From assembly GCA_949825025.1 (NCBI GenBank), contig OX463779.1:32434359-32498358 (forward strand): a stretch of DNA of 64,000 bases, written 5' to 3'. The stretch comes from Siphlonurus alternatus. Its lineage: Eukaryota; Arthropoda; Insecta; Ephemeroptera; Siphlonuridae. The translations under genes were made by a program, and so were the position numbers. Below the pieces are notes generated by a model. It saw only the letters and a list, made by a program, of their open reading frames with translations. It was not told the origin of the DNA and ran no database searches. Shown in pieces: positions 1-13,380 of the stretch (position 1 is its first letter; every line of letters begins with the position of its first letter).

Positions 1-502
1 GTTTCATACCAGACTTTACCAGATGAGGAGTTACACACAAATATTATATAGAAATCTAGATAAAAGCGAGAACATTTTTTTTTTCATATTATATATTAGT
101 ATCTATATACTTATATAAATTTCATTCCAATATTTGATTTAATGTAAAATAATATACTCATTCCATTCATAAAAAAAAGAGCTTTAAATGTAAATAATTA
201 TATACATATTTTATATACTACAGCAGTAAACGATACTTACATATTATGTTATTGGATATATAAATCAATGATTTTGATAAGTTCAACTATATATATTTAA
301 AAAATATAAGTTAAGTGTTAAATATGTTTCTCTGTACAATTTAAAGTACTGAAGTTAAACATATTATATATATTGTGTGTTCTTCCAGTTGCTGCTGACC
401 CGTCCCTTGCTCGTTATATGTAAGAAGATTTCTGTAGAGTTCATGTGTATGAAAGTCCAGCCAAGTTTTATATAAAATGAGGAAAATCTGTTTCACACCC
501 CG

Positions 503-504
<2 letters not shown>

Positions 505-599
<95 letters not shown>

Positions 600-606
600 T
601 ATATAT
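505..606. repeat. (TA)n microsatellite
   Basis: About 100 nt of alternating AT with small interruptions near the end. Confidence 0.95.
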
Positions 607-1630
607 AAAGTGGTTGAAAAAGGAGAACAAGTGCGCAACATTTTATTGCTCTCAATGATAAAAGCTTTAGCTAGAAGTAAATTGTGATTTAGATCGCCTC
701 TTTTCTATAATAAAAGTATATTTTTCTTATTTTTTTTATTCTTTTATTTTTACAACAAAAAATCTTCTTGAAACAAAAAATAAATATAATAGAGAGAAAG
801 AATAAAAAAAAAGCGAAATAAAGCAATAAAAACATAATTAGTATTAAATTAAGAAAAGCTTCTGTCACGAAATGTTTGTCACAACATTTTATTTTTTGAC
901 AAGTTTAGTAATGAGGAAAATATAATAATCTAAATTTATTTCCTTTTATAGTGAGTTTTTAATAAAATTAAAATATATATCAGCTTAATTAATTTAAAAA
1001 ATATATTTATGAAATGAGAAATATTTCACTAAATATTAACATTTACTTCCTACGCTTCACTTTGAATAAGTTTACATTTATATTTCTAACAATTAACAAA
1101 CGAAGAAGTTTTATTCGATCATAACAATTATTAAATATAGGATACGCTTGCAAAGTTTAGAAGTACTAATGGAACAATATTATTTATATACGCATTAAAA
1201 ACTGAAGGAAAAAAAAACTGGAGTTAAAAAAAAATAGAACAAGAAGAAATTAAAATAAAATTTTTAATTTATATAAAAGTTTTACAACATAACATAATTT
1301 TATATTATTTTACACTCACTAAAAAAAATTTAAATTAAATAATAATAAAAAATTATTACTCCTACAACATATAATACATTTTTACATGTAAATCACAAAC
1401 TATTTGAAAAAGCTTATAGTGTTAAAGTTGTTTTGCATTTTAGTATTATTTGAAGATTTGGATCGAAGCTAATGTAAATTCTGGGTATTGTTCGAACGAC
1501 TAAGCAAAGAGAGAACAAAGCGAGCGAGTGGAAAATCTGAAAATCAAGCTCACTCTCTCTACTCGGATCATGTGAGATGTTTCTTGATTACATGTCGAAT
1601 TGTTCAACATCACTACAGTCGTTCAAAATG

Positions 1631-1799
1631 AAGATCAACACCGGAAATATAAAAAATTCTTTAAGTTTTTAGACTTTTTATTTAAATATCACATTAAACA
1701 TATGTACTGTAGGTTTATTTCATAAAAACTAATTTTATTGCATGATTTTTAAAGTGACTAGGAAGACTAGAAAGTGTTCACTTCCGGTTTAATCTTCAG
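1631..1799. mobile_element. MITE, family C, copy 1
   Basis: GAAGATCAACACCGGAA near 1631 is answered by TTCCGGTTTAATCTTC ending near 1798. The CACTTCCGGT(n)TAATCTT end and the following AACTATAG also occur at 63700-63750. The interior is AT-rich. Borders are approximate. Confidence 0.5.
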
Positions 1800-2461
1800 A
1801 TTTTTTATAACTATAGTAACTGACTCGTTCGGCAAATAGTAGTGATCCGATACAGCACACAGCAATACAAGGCAAGAGGCGGCGTATGCTATACTATATA
1901 GCAATGTGCAATCAGGCTAAACAGTTCACACAGATGGAGGAGTTCTCTTTCCAAGCTATTTCAAACATCATTTCAAGTAAAACAAGAAAGAAAAAAAAAG
2001 TTGGATTTTTTTACATTATTCTCTCCATTTAAAAAGTTTAAATAAATCTATAATTGCCAATAGTCTCAATGGAATCTTTTCACAACATTTATTCTTGATT
2101 TCATTCCATTTCTTGTTCGAATTAAAAATAAACTTATACAAAAAAAAATGTATAATATTATGTGTATATAATAATAATAGAAAATAATACCATTGGTATA
2201 AGTACTGTTACTGTTATTATAAGCAATATCAATAGTCATTTCTTAAAATTTATGCAAAATAGATACAATACTTAAAATATTCAAGTCATACTACAAATAG
2301 ACCATTATATAGAAAGGAGGATAAATGTTAGTTGATGCTGTAATGGCTCTTTTCAAGTTTATTGTTTTTCATTTGACTACAACGATTGCCATTTTACATT
2401 TTTCGGTAAAACTATGATTTTGTTTTGGGATCACTATATGGAACATGGCAAATTGAGATTG

Positions 2462-2831
2462 AGCGTGGCATAGTGCATTGAAAGGTTCTCGTTAGATCAC
2501 CGAAGTCAAGTAATGTCGAGTGTTGTTAGTTTTTAGATGCGTGACCGTTTCAAGTTTCCATTAAAGTTGATCACGCTCTGGGATAAATTCATCCTGTTTC
2601 CACCCAGTGCACTTGTGCGTGGTTCTCCAGGCTTTGGACATCACTTTTGTCTACTGATAAAAAAAAAAGTAGAGGTGTCCATCCTGACTGCATGGGATTT
2701 ATCACGATTCCCTTAGTCTCACTTCAGCAAATGCTGGGACGCGTAACAGGCGCTTAATCTTTCCCCTATCTTATCTCTACCCATTTTCTCACCCCTAAGC
2801 TTCAAGCTCATAGTAACACGGGTTTATTCTT

Positions 2832-2862
<31 letters not shown>
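2462..2862 (+). mobile_element. 5S-rRNA-derived SINE (SINE3-like) with poly(A) tail
   Basis: The head (about 2466-2556) reads as a decayed 5S rRNA gene: GGTTCTCGTTAGATCACCGA, AAGTCAAGTAATGTCGAG and TTAGATGCGTGACCG correspond to the internal-promoter half of animal 5S rRNA. A non-5S body follows and the unit ends in a run of about 28 A residues (2835-2862), with an inner A10 at 2659. Class III SINEs of this type are known in animals. Only one copy was seen in this window. Confidence 0.65.
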
Positions 2863-2959
2863 TGTTCATAATTTGGAAACAGCAAGGTATGCTCGATTCA
2901 GCGTACATTATTTTAGTTCCTTACAATTTAATTATGCCATTAAAAATTAAATTTACTTC

Positions 2960-3215
2960 TAATTGTCGTATTTAAAACAGTAGTATCTGGGTTTCTATTC
3001 AACTGCAGATGTGACACGATGGAAAAACAAACATCTCTCTGAGCGTAAATAGAACGCCAAGGACGAAAGAAAAACTGTTATATGCATGAATAAGTCTTGC
3101 AATGCCCTTGCTTGCACCTATAATGTTTCGTTGCATAACAGCTACAATTTCCACCGTTATGGCTTCATGTGCATCTATTTCAACAACCGTATGTTCATTC
3201 ACCTATTTTTTTTAC
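2960..3215. promoter_or_regulatory. GC-richer island of unknown nature
   Basis: Complex sequence next to the 5S SINE. A 67-codon minus-strand frame (start MNEHTVVEIDAHEA) is open, with no recognised domain. Could be a conserved non-coding element or an exon. Confidence 0.25.
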
Positions 3216-4429
3216 AGACTTGAATGAAAATATATGACTTTAATATATATATATATATATTTTTTTTTTTAAATTCAATATTTTATTTTCTTCTTACACC
3301 TTTCTATTTCATGATACCAAACTTTCTTTTTTTAAAGTTAATGTAGTTTATATAGGCTCAAAGATATTTTTCTTTTCTTTTGAGAGTTTTGAAAGTCAAA
3401 TTTCTACTTAGTGGTAGCAAAAACTTCCTTTATTTTTTTAAAAAACTTTTTCTTTTGGTAGCTTCTTCTTCTTCTTGCCTTTACAAGCAATCAGAGGGTA
3501 GATCGTTGTGCGGAGAGGTTGCGGTTTGAGTGACACGCTTCGATCCCCCCCCCCCTCCTTCTCCTCTTATCACTCTTACAACTTGAGTGATGTTAATTCT
3601 GAACGAGAAAAGCAAAATCAGCAAAGTGAGTTTTCTTCTTTTCACTTTACTCTTCCTAAAGTATTATTTCATCATCTTTTCACAGAAGTTTACTCTTTCT
3701 TAAAATATCAATACAAGAGTATATAACTTTTCAAAATATTAACAACATTAATACATTTTAGTAGTATAAATTTTAAATATTGATAATAACTATAATAAAA
3801 AACAATACAGTATAATAAAATTACAATTTTACTTCGTACGATTTAAAGTACTGCAGGTACTGTACCATACACGCAGTGGTGAATAAATAAATAATTCAAC
3901 CATAAAAGGTCCATGAGTAATAAGTATCCAATATATGAGTATAAAATATAAATAATGTTTGCTTTTAAATTTATATTTTAAGCTATATTATTTGCACAGA
4001 TATTTCGTGACACTGTCACTATAATACTTCAATTTTTATGTCTAACTTAAATTATAAAAATAAAATAATATTTTTTTGATTAAAAAGAAAAAAAATCACG
4101 TGATAATAACTACTACTCTATATATATGTATTATTATTAAGTACTTCTTGCATGTTTGCACGATTATATATTTTTTCTCTCATCATGCATATTTTTTTTA
4201 TGTAAGAAGAAAAAAAAAACAGGTAACAAAATACTTTAATGACTTTTTATGTCACTTATATATAAAATATTATAGCATGTTAAACACGGCTCTATTACCA
4301 ACATAACAAAAAAAAACTAATTTTAGAATTACAGTAGTTTATATAAAGGTCCATATTATACACTACTTCTTGTAACTCTAAACAAAATATAAGCCTAGTT
4401 ATGAATACTTTTATCATTTATATTTTTCT

Positions 4430-4560
4430 TGTGGCCACGCCCCTTTCACATTGAGCGATGTGACGTCACGATTACGTTGCACCTGGCACCGAAGTGATAA
4501 TTCGTCACTGTCATTGCTACCTTGCGCCGCTGAGTCCCACATAAACCATGAATTTAATAT
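4430..4560. promoter_or_regulatory. GC-rich island with CRE and E-box
   Basis: Contains the CRE palindrome TGACGTCA (4461-4468), CACCTG and GGCCACGCCCC within about 100 nt, flanked by AT-rich DNA. Enhancer-like, not proven. Confidence 0.3.
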
Positions 4561-4785
4561 TGAAGCTTGAGGAACCTTCAAGAATAATAGAATGTGTACG
4601 GAATTAATGTCAAAATTTTATCATGCGTAATATACATTAACATTATTTGTACTATTAAAAAATTAATAATTAATGACATGCACGAAATTGATAGTTTTAC
4701 TTGTAACATTAAATCCATATTAATAAAATTAATACAAGTAATTAGCCTTTCTCCTTTCTCTTATATTTTGTTTAAGGGTGAATCT

Positions 4786-5124
4786 CACTTGTCAGTTGAT
4801 TGAGATCTCGCGCGCAATCATTGCACCTGAATTCAACAAGACTTGCAGGTGACTTAGAACTTGCCATCAATATAGGTGACATACAAATTTTGAAGTGATA
4901 TTTTTTATCAGCTTTGTGAAAACTGAGGTAGAAGTTTAACATTGGCCTTATGAACTGAAACCGGAAATAGAGCTGTTGTGAGAAAACTACTAGACTGAAT
5001 TTTCTCAAACCATGCAAGCGATTAAGTATTAGAACATTAGAACGTTCTCGATTTTTTAAAATTTATTTCATTCAATTCCGTCGTACAAAAATATTTTTTG
5101 ACTCTTAAGTACAACTGACAAGTG
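4786..5124. mobile_element. 339-bp element with 13-bp terminal inverted repeats
   Basis: CACTTGTCAGTTG at 4786-4798 and its exact reverse complement at 5112-5124 bracket DNA that is GC-richer than its surroundings. No coding frame that I recognise and no clear target duplication. Confidence 0.45.
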
Positions 5125-5189
5125 GATGCATCGTTAAGTTATAAAATCAATGAAAAATTCAAGAGTCCAGAATAAAAAAATAAATAAAC

Positions 5190-5310
5190 AGGGAGGTTGG
5201 AAGAGGGGGAGGTGAGGAGTTGGCTGCAAAAGGCTGTGGTGTATGGGGGGGGGGGGGGGTTAACCCCGCACATTGCATGCTAAATCCCGGGGTGAGGGGT
5301 GGGATAGAGA
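5190..5310. repeat. G-rich tract
   Basis: Purine-rich DNA with a run of about 14 G near 5247-5260 followed by GGGGTGAGGGGTGGG. Could fold as a quadruplex. No gene seen. Confidence 0.6.
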
Positions 5311-6843
5311 TCCGCACATGCTGAACAAATGTTATAAATTAGCAATAATTGTAACTATAAAAAAATGCCAGACAAAACATGACATAAAGACAGAGATATA
5401 AAAATTTTAATACACCTATTTTTTTTCTATACAGTACACTTACTTTTAAAGTATCACAACAGACATTTATTTTTTAGCATTTAAAAATTATTTCCTGAAA
5501 CGGATAAAAAGTATTATATACTTTAACAAACAAAAAACGAAGTAGATTTTAATATCTTCTGGCTCATTTTACATGTGAATAGGTTTTCTTTTATATAGCT
5601 AAGATCTAAGAAGGGATATGATATATTCCATATCATTGAGTCCGCAATGAACAGCGAGAGAAAAGAGAGACAGAGAGAATGGTTTGATATTTTGATTTTT
5701 TTTTCTAAATATAACTAGAACACAATGAAAATGTAATCAAAACAAGCAAGTAAACTTATTCAATAAAATACAACATTAAAATATTACAATTTTTTTTACT
5801 TTTTATTATTTTTATTCAAACTTTTGACTTATTAATTATATAAAGTTTTGATATTATTTAATAAAATAATATATTATAATTATATTAGCATGTTAAAAGT
5901 CATGAGGTATGACGTCATTATATTTTCTCCAGAGACAAAGTATAAAGCAGTATAGAGACTACGATTAGCATACTGGAACTATCATGGTATCAGCCACATG
6001 CGCTATACTGCTACTACCCCTGATGCCTATGAGAAGGAAGGAAAGTAATATCTAGGAGGGAGCTTAAACCATATACAAAAGGCAAATGTTTCTGCTTGGA
6101 GGAGATGTGCTGTTGTCTCTTGATGCCGTGAAATGAGAGGAGTATTCGTGGATATATAGATAGGAGAAGAAGGATGTCGTCGTGTTCGTGTATATTTGTG
6201 TGCTGGACATTTGCCCGATACACTATAACTTTCAATGACTTCATCAAAACTCAAACGTTAACCCAAGCTTTGCTACTACTCTTGTTTTGTTGCATGGGAT
6301 ACATCGTATTACCAGATTTTATATACTTTTAGATCTCTCTCTTACATAATCTGTGTATATATACAGTATATTTTTGTATGCATATTTGTTCGTTCTCTCT
6401 CTCTCTCTCTCACTCTCTCTCTCTCTCTCTCAATTATAATATTATTTCCTAAATTAATAGAAAGAAGAAATTTTTTAATGTTATGTACCTGTATTATAAT
6501 TATACTATATTAATATATTTCATAAAATGTAAACAACTTAATTTATTTGTACGGGGTTAAAATACTGATAATTTCAAGGAATGTTGTTTGCCATTATTAT
6601 TATTATTTTTTTTTTTTTTTTTTTTTTTGTAAAAGGTGCTACAGTAGCAGTGCTACTACACATAGAAAAAATCAGAATTACCTTATATCGAATAGGAAAA
6701 CGTTTCAACGATATTTCAATATTTTATATTGATTTTGCAGGTATAATGTTTATCATAGGAAGTTGTAATACTAATAAATAAATTATATATTTTATGGCTT
6801 TCAAAAATACAATCAATCTTTTTTATACATCCAAAGACACGTG

Positions 6844-7258
6844 CAAATTTATACTTTAACATGACGATTAATGAATATTTGTCACATGCTTTCATATTAT
6901 AAAAACATATTAGTTTATTAGGAAAGTAATTTTTATATGTATCAGATAAATTTTATTTTATCGAAAAGTTTCAGAAAAAAATATGTAAACAAAAGTCGAA
7001 CGACGCTCTTTAGACTCGTTCTGTTACCATACATATTTTTGTTACAATCTATCTCGATACATATACTATCAGTCATGAATGAGCTAAATATTATAGCGTT
7101 CTTCGACTTTGTTTACATATCTGTAGCTGAAGCTTTCGATATAATAATAATATTGATTTAATACATGTAAAAAATCACATTAATACTAATATATTTTATA
7201 ATATATAAAAGGTATGTGACAGATATTCATTAATCGTCATGTTAAAGGGGTGAATTTA
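6844..7258. mobile_element. Foldback element, about 415 bp, imperfect palindrome along its whole length
   Basis: TTAACATGACGATTAATGAA (6857-6876) is answered by TTCATTAATCGTCATGTTAA (7227-7246). Inner segments also pair: ATATGTAAACAAAAGTCGAA near 6980 with the TTCGACTTTGTTTACATAT block near 7100, and TCGAAAAGTTTCAG with CTGAAGCTTTCGA. No coding capacity. Confidence 0.75.
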
Positions 7259-7344
7259 CAATACCGATATCCTGATGAATATGGATCATATGTGAATGAA
7301 AATACCCTCCTCATTCTGAAATTACTCTAGTTTAGATTCATATA

Positions 7345-7495
7345 TCTATATATATCTATCAGGATATCAGCATTGTCATCAACATCACGGTTCGCGGAGA
7401 ATTAATTTGACCAAACAACCTGCTCTCTGTCGCCATGTGGTAACAGTCTGGCACAAAGCGACCCTTGATTACGCATACATACTCCCATGATGACA
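7345..7495. promoter_or_regulatory. GC-richer island
   Basis: Contains GAGAATTAATTTGACC, AACAACCTG and CTTGATTACG (homeodomain-like ATTA cores) and no repeats. Only the composition supports the call. Confidence 0.25.
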
Positions 7496-7640
7496 AAAAA
7501 AAAATAATAGTAATATAACAAACGCGCAATGAGTAATAAAAAATTTATATTAAATAAAATATTTACATATAATAGAAAAACATTTTTATGTATAATTTTT
7601 GCATATGAATAAAAAATTCTGCATAAAGTAAATCTGACCC

Positions 7641-7643
<3 letters not shown>

Positions 7644-7722
<79 letters not shown>
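7644..7722. repeat. (TA)n microsatellite
   Basis: About 79 nt of uninterrupted alternating TA. Confidence 0.95.
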
Positions 7723-7727
<5 letters not shown>

Positions 7728-8169
7728 TTAAAATAATTATATGTTAAAAACAAAACAATGTTCTTGTTCATGTTTTAAATTTGCATAATTATCTTCTTTA
7801 TGTTCTATTTTGTACCAATTTACTTTTATTAAACGGCTCCATTTGAGATACAGGACAACTAATATTACGAAGGTTTCATGTTCAGGGTACGGAAGACGAC
7901 ACTATTACTATTTCTGTCAAATTTTATGTAGTATTATTCGTATTATTTTCATATGTTCGAGTGATTTAGAGTCTTACAGATTATTATAGGATTATAGATA
8001 TATTTTCATTTTTCTGACATACCACTTTGAAATTCAAGTTGTAATGTTAAGAAATTAAAATAATAAAATTTTACTCTCATTACGAATAAATTAAGATTTT
8101 AATGCAAAAAATATAAATTAATTGTACACTATAACATGATTTTATTTAATAACACCAAACCGAGAAATT

Positions 8170-8238
8170 GACTTAGTAGTATGCACATCTGATTCGTAAT
8201 CGGATGTTCATGAGTTCGATTCTAGGCACCGCCAAACT
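8170..8238 (+). repeat. tRNA-Thr(CGT)-like pseudogene or SINE head
   Basis: TCTGA-TTCGTAA-TCGGA forms a five-pair anticodon arm with a seven-base loop and anticodon CGT, and GAGTTCGATTC is a B-box-like T arm, at tRNA spacing. The acceptor and D stems do not pair, so it is not a working tRNA gene. A tRNA-derived SINE head is the likely explanation. Confidence 0.5.
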
Positions 8239-10001
8239 TTTCACTAGCAGCGGTGGAGGCAAAACAAACAAAATATGTATATTATGAATACCGACAATAA
8301 AATAACACAATGAATAAGTTGAAGATTACAAAATCTAGTTCACTTAAGTATTCAACTTGGTTTATAATGCTCCAGTTTATTGGTAAAATTAGACAAGTAA
8401 AAAGAACAACGTTAAACATCAATTTTGTTTTTTGATAAAAGTAGGTAGTAAAGCAAGCGGTGTTAAAAAGAAGTCCAAAATCTGGCGATGAGTGTGAGTG
8501 ATAATTTTGTGCGAGGCGACAAGTACTAGTATCTATGGATATAGCAGCAAGAAGCAGCAGTTACTACTACTAGATAGAAGGATCGTAATAAGTTGAGCAG
8601 AGAAAAAGAAGAACGATCCTGGCGAAATGCCTGATCGTCCATTAACCAACATGCTATATAGCAGTAGCTCAGAAAAAGAGTTATAGATCAAAAAAATATA
8701 TAGACAAAAAAAAAATAATATTATAAATATAAAAGGGACAGTTAAAAAATATAGTTGACAAGAACACGATAGGCCTATATTCCAAAAGCAAGAAAGAAAA
8801 CATTTATATTTTTATATAAGAAATAAGCAGAGAGAAGAGAAAAAAAAATAAACACTCTAGTAGCCTTTCCGCACTACAAAGTGCGCACATATCACAACAT
8901 ACTTAAGATTTAGCCACTAGAAGTCCCCAACTCCTCTTTTTCTCAATGTCTCCCCCCCCCTCCTTTACCCCCCTCAATGCTGCAGATACTATACATATAA
9001 TAAAGTTGTAAATTTTATAAAACTAGAAGATTTCAACAAAACAAGAAAAGCAACCCTCTTTACTATATACTAAGAAATATAATCTCTGTAAAAATCTTCT
9101 CATATTTATATATATGAAAATATAATATAATATAAAAATATTTTTCTTATATCAAGTTTGCTGTCTTAACTTTTTATTTATTTATTTTTTCAAACAATAT
9201 AGTAAAAAAAAATATATGATAAAATATGTCCAAAAATATGAAATTGTTTTAAGTCATTGGTGGAGGCATTTATCATATTAACACATTCTCGGCTGGAGAT
9301 AATATTTATCAGCCTTGCAGGCTGCGTGGAGAACTATGTCAGAATTTAAGACATCGGAGATGATTTAACTCAAAATGACAATTCCAGTCATCATATGTCA
9401 AAGGAAAAGTTAGTTTTGAGAAAACATGAATTTGGAATTCACCTTCTATATCAAATTACATAGGTGGTATTGGAATTGTGTGAAGTGTCATTTATCGTGT
9501 TCATATCAGCCATGAAATTACTTTATTGTGATATTGGAACATTAATTAAATTTTGTTTACCATTGCAATATATTAGATTGTATAATAACAAATATGATAT
9601 AATTATACATATGTACACTACACACATAATAAAGCATGTATCGTTGAATTTTGTTGTTTTGATATTTTATAATTCAATGTAGAAACAAAATAATAGTTAT
9701 TTTTTTATCTAAACAATATGACATGCTAATATAATTAACACTTCAAAATAACATATCATATCAATCTAAATTCACATATATAATACAGTATTTCTCTAAA
9801 TTAGTATACAAGTCATGATAATCAATACACTTAAAATATGTTACGTAATTAAAATTAAAATATGCAAAATATATTAGCATTCTCTACTATGTCAATCAGT
9901 ATACAAGGTATAAGGCTAATTTTGTTCATTTACCCTGATGATACTAACTAACATTTCCTTAACTTGTATGTATAAGCATATATACCACTACCATCATTAC
10001 T

Positions 10002-10005
<4 letters not shown>

Positions 10006-10092
<87 letters not shown>
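10006..10092. repeat. (TA)n microsatellite
   Basis: About 87 nt of alternating TA; any reading frame through it (IYIYIY) is meaningless. Confidence 0.95.
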
Positions 10093-10095
<3 letters not shown>

Positions 10096-10315
10096 ACCAC
10101 CATGCACCACACTACCACCATCATCATCAGTACTGTGTGTAGAATAGGAAGCAATACTCATCATGCTGTATATGCTAATGTGATTAAGACTGAGAAGTAG
10201 GCAGCAAGAGAGAGAGAAGAAGAGAGTTAGGTAGGCATGACACCGATGTAACTACAAGAGAGAACCTCCTTTACTCTTCCTCTTATTACGAACGTCTAAA
10301 CACAACGAAGAAAGC

Positions 10316-10373
<58 letters not shown>
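10316..10373. repeat. (TC)n microsatellite
   Basis: About 58 nt of CT repeat inside a GC-richer island. A shorter, interrupted CT tract is at about 6395-6431. Confidence 0.95.
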
Positions 10374-10376
<3 letters not shown>

Positions 10377-12276
10377 GTTGCTGCTATCACGTCAATGTAT
10401 CACTACTATATAGAAGACGACGACAGCAAGCTAGTATATAGTATAAGGAGGAGTATAACGCCCCAAGACAATGTAAACTCAACACATATAGACACACCTT
10501 GATGTTACTACACATGTAAAGAGACTATAGAACCAACAATATCTTTACTGAGCTACTTGTTATATATGTATGATAATGTATACCAAAACACAGAGAGAGA
10601 GGTAATATTACTTTAAAGATAAAATATATTATTGTGGTGACTTTATATTCATACTATAATTTCTTACAATAATAAAATAAATGTAAGGTATTTTAACAGA
10701 TAGAGGAAAAGTTATATGAAACTTTATATAGGTGGTAAAAATTAATATTATATTCTAAATTTGGTGGTATGAATCTTGAAATATATCAAGTATAATGATA
10801 CAAAGTATATAATATATACTGTTCAGTACACTATAGGAGTAATATTTATTTGCATCCCTTTTTTTATCCAAAAATTTATTGAAATAATTTTTATCGTTAA
10901 TTTGTTCTAATAATATCCATGAAGATTACAATAAATTCAAGAAAATCTTAATTATAGATATATATATATTTTTTTTACCAATCTCTATACCACTCTTTTT
11001 CCAGTCTCATATATAAAATTTCTTCATCCTGAAAGCTATCAATGGAAATTAACACTGCTAATTCAAGTATATTAAGTCATGTGTACTCAATAAATATGAA
11101 AAAAAAATTGTTAAGAAATTATAAAATATCAAATGTAAGGAATCAAAGATGTATACCATCTTGTTGTTTTCTTTATCAATGTTCAGTGCATATTACAATT
11201 TGCAAGTGTTTTCTTTGGTTTACCCGGACTAAAGATAATCTTACATAAAGGTAAATGAGAAGAAATTGTCGTCTGTGACAGAGCTTATCAAGCAGCGACG
11301 ACAACAACGCGTCTTGTGTTACTTCTTGTAATTTGGCAAGACCTTACGAGAGATAAACAAAAGGGGGGCGGGGCAGGTAGCCACGTGTGACATTGTGAGT
11401 CGTCGGCGTGCAGTAATGAGAAGAGATGTTTATCATCAACACTCATCCTCCTCACTACTACTATCTCTGATATATATATATATATATATGAGATAACATA
11501 CACTTTATACTCTTATACCATTGATGATATAGTCAGTTATATAATACCGTGTGGCTAAGTAACATTTTCTATGATGTCTCTTTTTACTCTTTTATGCTGC
11601 ATATATTATATGTTCAAGAAAATCTAACATCATATGTAATCTATGTTACAATCTTTTTTAAATGCATGAGTTTATGTGTTGCAAAAAAAAATATGTATGT
11701 GTGCTATGTGTGTGTTTTTTTTCTACTCTTTGATATTGAATATTTACATTTAGCTATTATATAATGACATTGATGCCTTTTCTGCAAATAATTGGTGATT
11801 GCACGATTTTTTTTAAAAAAAAAAATACTTAAATCAGATTCTATGAAATACATAGTACGAACCGTAGAGTTGATAAACGCTTTTGTAATACCAAAAGATA
11901 TAAAAATACATGGTTTTAGTCCCTACGCTTTTCTCGCTCGAAAGACACGACAGTACAGGAGGAATGTCTCTTACGGTTAGTAGTTTCTCTAGCACCGAAC
12001 TCAAGAACAGTCGTTGACTCCAAGGCCAGCTTAGAGAGGTCACATCACTGCAATGTCACTACTAAAGATGCACGTGGTGAATGCATGAGCACCAATGACG
12101 TCATCAAGCGTTACTTAACTACATGTTAAAGTTCTTTTTTAAATATTATTATTTGTAATAATTTATTTGAATAAATACAAAAATACAAAGTTTTACTTTA
12201 ATTTTTCATTATGTTTGATTTACTTCCTCAAAAGGAGGGCAAAGAGTGGGTAAAAAAATAATAAAATAAAATTATG

Positions 12277-12395
12277 TAGTCATCGCCTCTGGAACTTTCC
12301 GTCTGTAGCCATGTTAATCACCATGATCTGCCATGTGATCACAATGGCGATTAACATGACTGTAAATGTGAACTTTTCAGAGATGAGAAGTGTAC
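12277..12395. mobile_element. MITE, family B, copy 1
   Basis: Arms TCATCGCCTCTGGAACTTTC and GAACTTTTCAGAGATGAG, then GCCATGTTAATCACCATG against GGCGATTAACATGAC. The same plan occurs at 14789-14881 and 60262-60379. Confidence 0.75.
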
Positions 12396-13189
12396 TTTTC
12401 GGAGTTCATTATCAGCAAATCAAACCACTTTATTTACCAAATTGTAAGTAAATTATAAGTGTTGAAATATGATGTTTAAAAATTAATTTTCTATGGAACT
12501 AGAGACATTATTAGTCATTTATTCGATGAAATTCAACATGTCAGTTTTGTATTACACGTACTAGCTTTAAAGATTATCTGGTTATATTATTTATCTGATT
12601 GTGAGAATATGTTAATCGTACTCGAAGTTCTTCTGAAGGTCTAACCTAAGACTAGTGTTACCTTTCAATCTAATAACCTGGTGACAAGCTACGTGGGAGG
12701 ATAAAACGAACGACAAGGAGAAGGTCCAACGGTTTAGAAAAGAAGAGATGAGAACAAGAGTTCTACCCTCCCTCACTACTTTTTTTTAAAAACAAACTTT
12801 TTTTTTACTTTTAGAAACCAATTAGTGTGCTCAGTGAATACAATGAAAGCTCCATCGTTATCAACTTCTATATAAGAAAAAAAAATACAATAATATAAAA
12901 TAAGAATAGAACTTACCTATATGTCCTATTTCATATTATATTACATACATATAAAAATAACATAAGAAAACGTGACTTTAAAAAAATATATTTCTGCATT
13001 TGAAATGCATTCAATAACAACAATAACAAAATAAAAATTGTAAAACTAGTTTATATACTTATAAAAAAAAATATTAAAAACAACATTTTTTTTTTCTTAG
13101 TAAAGTAAGATTCCATTTGAAGTTACACAGTACTTGCTTACTTTAACCTTAGTATAAGTGTATTGTGGTTCCTATATATTCTGAGCAAG

Positions 13190-13380
13190 GTCCTACTGGT
13201 AAAGCGACAGACATGGCAATGCTTGGCAATGCGCCACGCTCGAAAGCAGGCCTCTTCTACCGGTAGTTACCAGCAGCATGTTTGCCATTGTGCATTCAAT
13301 CCTCAACACCACCTCACCACCTTCTTATACGTGCTACCACCAAGAACAAACCATGCCTCGTGCATTTTGGATTTTCAATT
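13190..13380. promoter_or_regulatory. GC-richer island
   Basis: Complex sequence, about half GC, including CATTGTGCATTCAATCC. A plus-strand frame of 78 codons has no recognisable domain. Confidence 0.25.

Larger units (their letters stand above)
1..12276. other. Gene-free AT-rich region (outside the listed elements)
   Basis: Besides the repeats, mobile elements and islands listed, I see only AT-rich DNA with poly(A)/poly(T) runs. Small GC-richer patches rich in CTATAG, TAGTAG and AGCAGC motifs lie at about 1840-1925, 5930-6030, 8520-8690 and 10100-10460. A CRE palindrome is at 5910-5917. Confidence 0.7.

Noticed and set aside
2462..2562. Functional 5S rRNA gene
   Set aside because: The 5' part and the stem are degenerate, and it continues into a poly(A)-ended body.
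8170..8238. Functional tRNA-Thr gene
   Set aside because: Acceptor and D stems do not pair.
9948..10154. Open frames coding IYIYIY on both strands
   Set aside because: Pure translation of the (TA)n array; not a protein. The same applies to the frame over 55682-56056.
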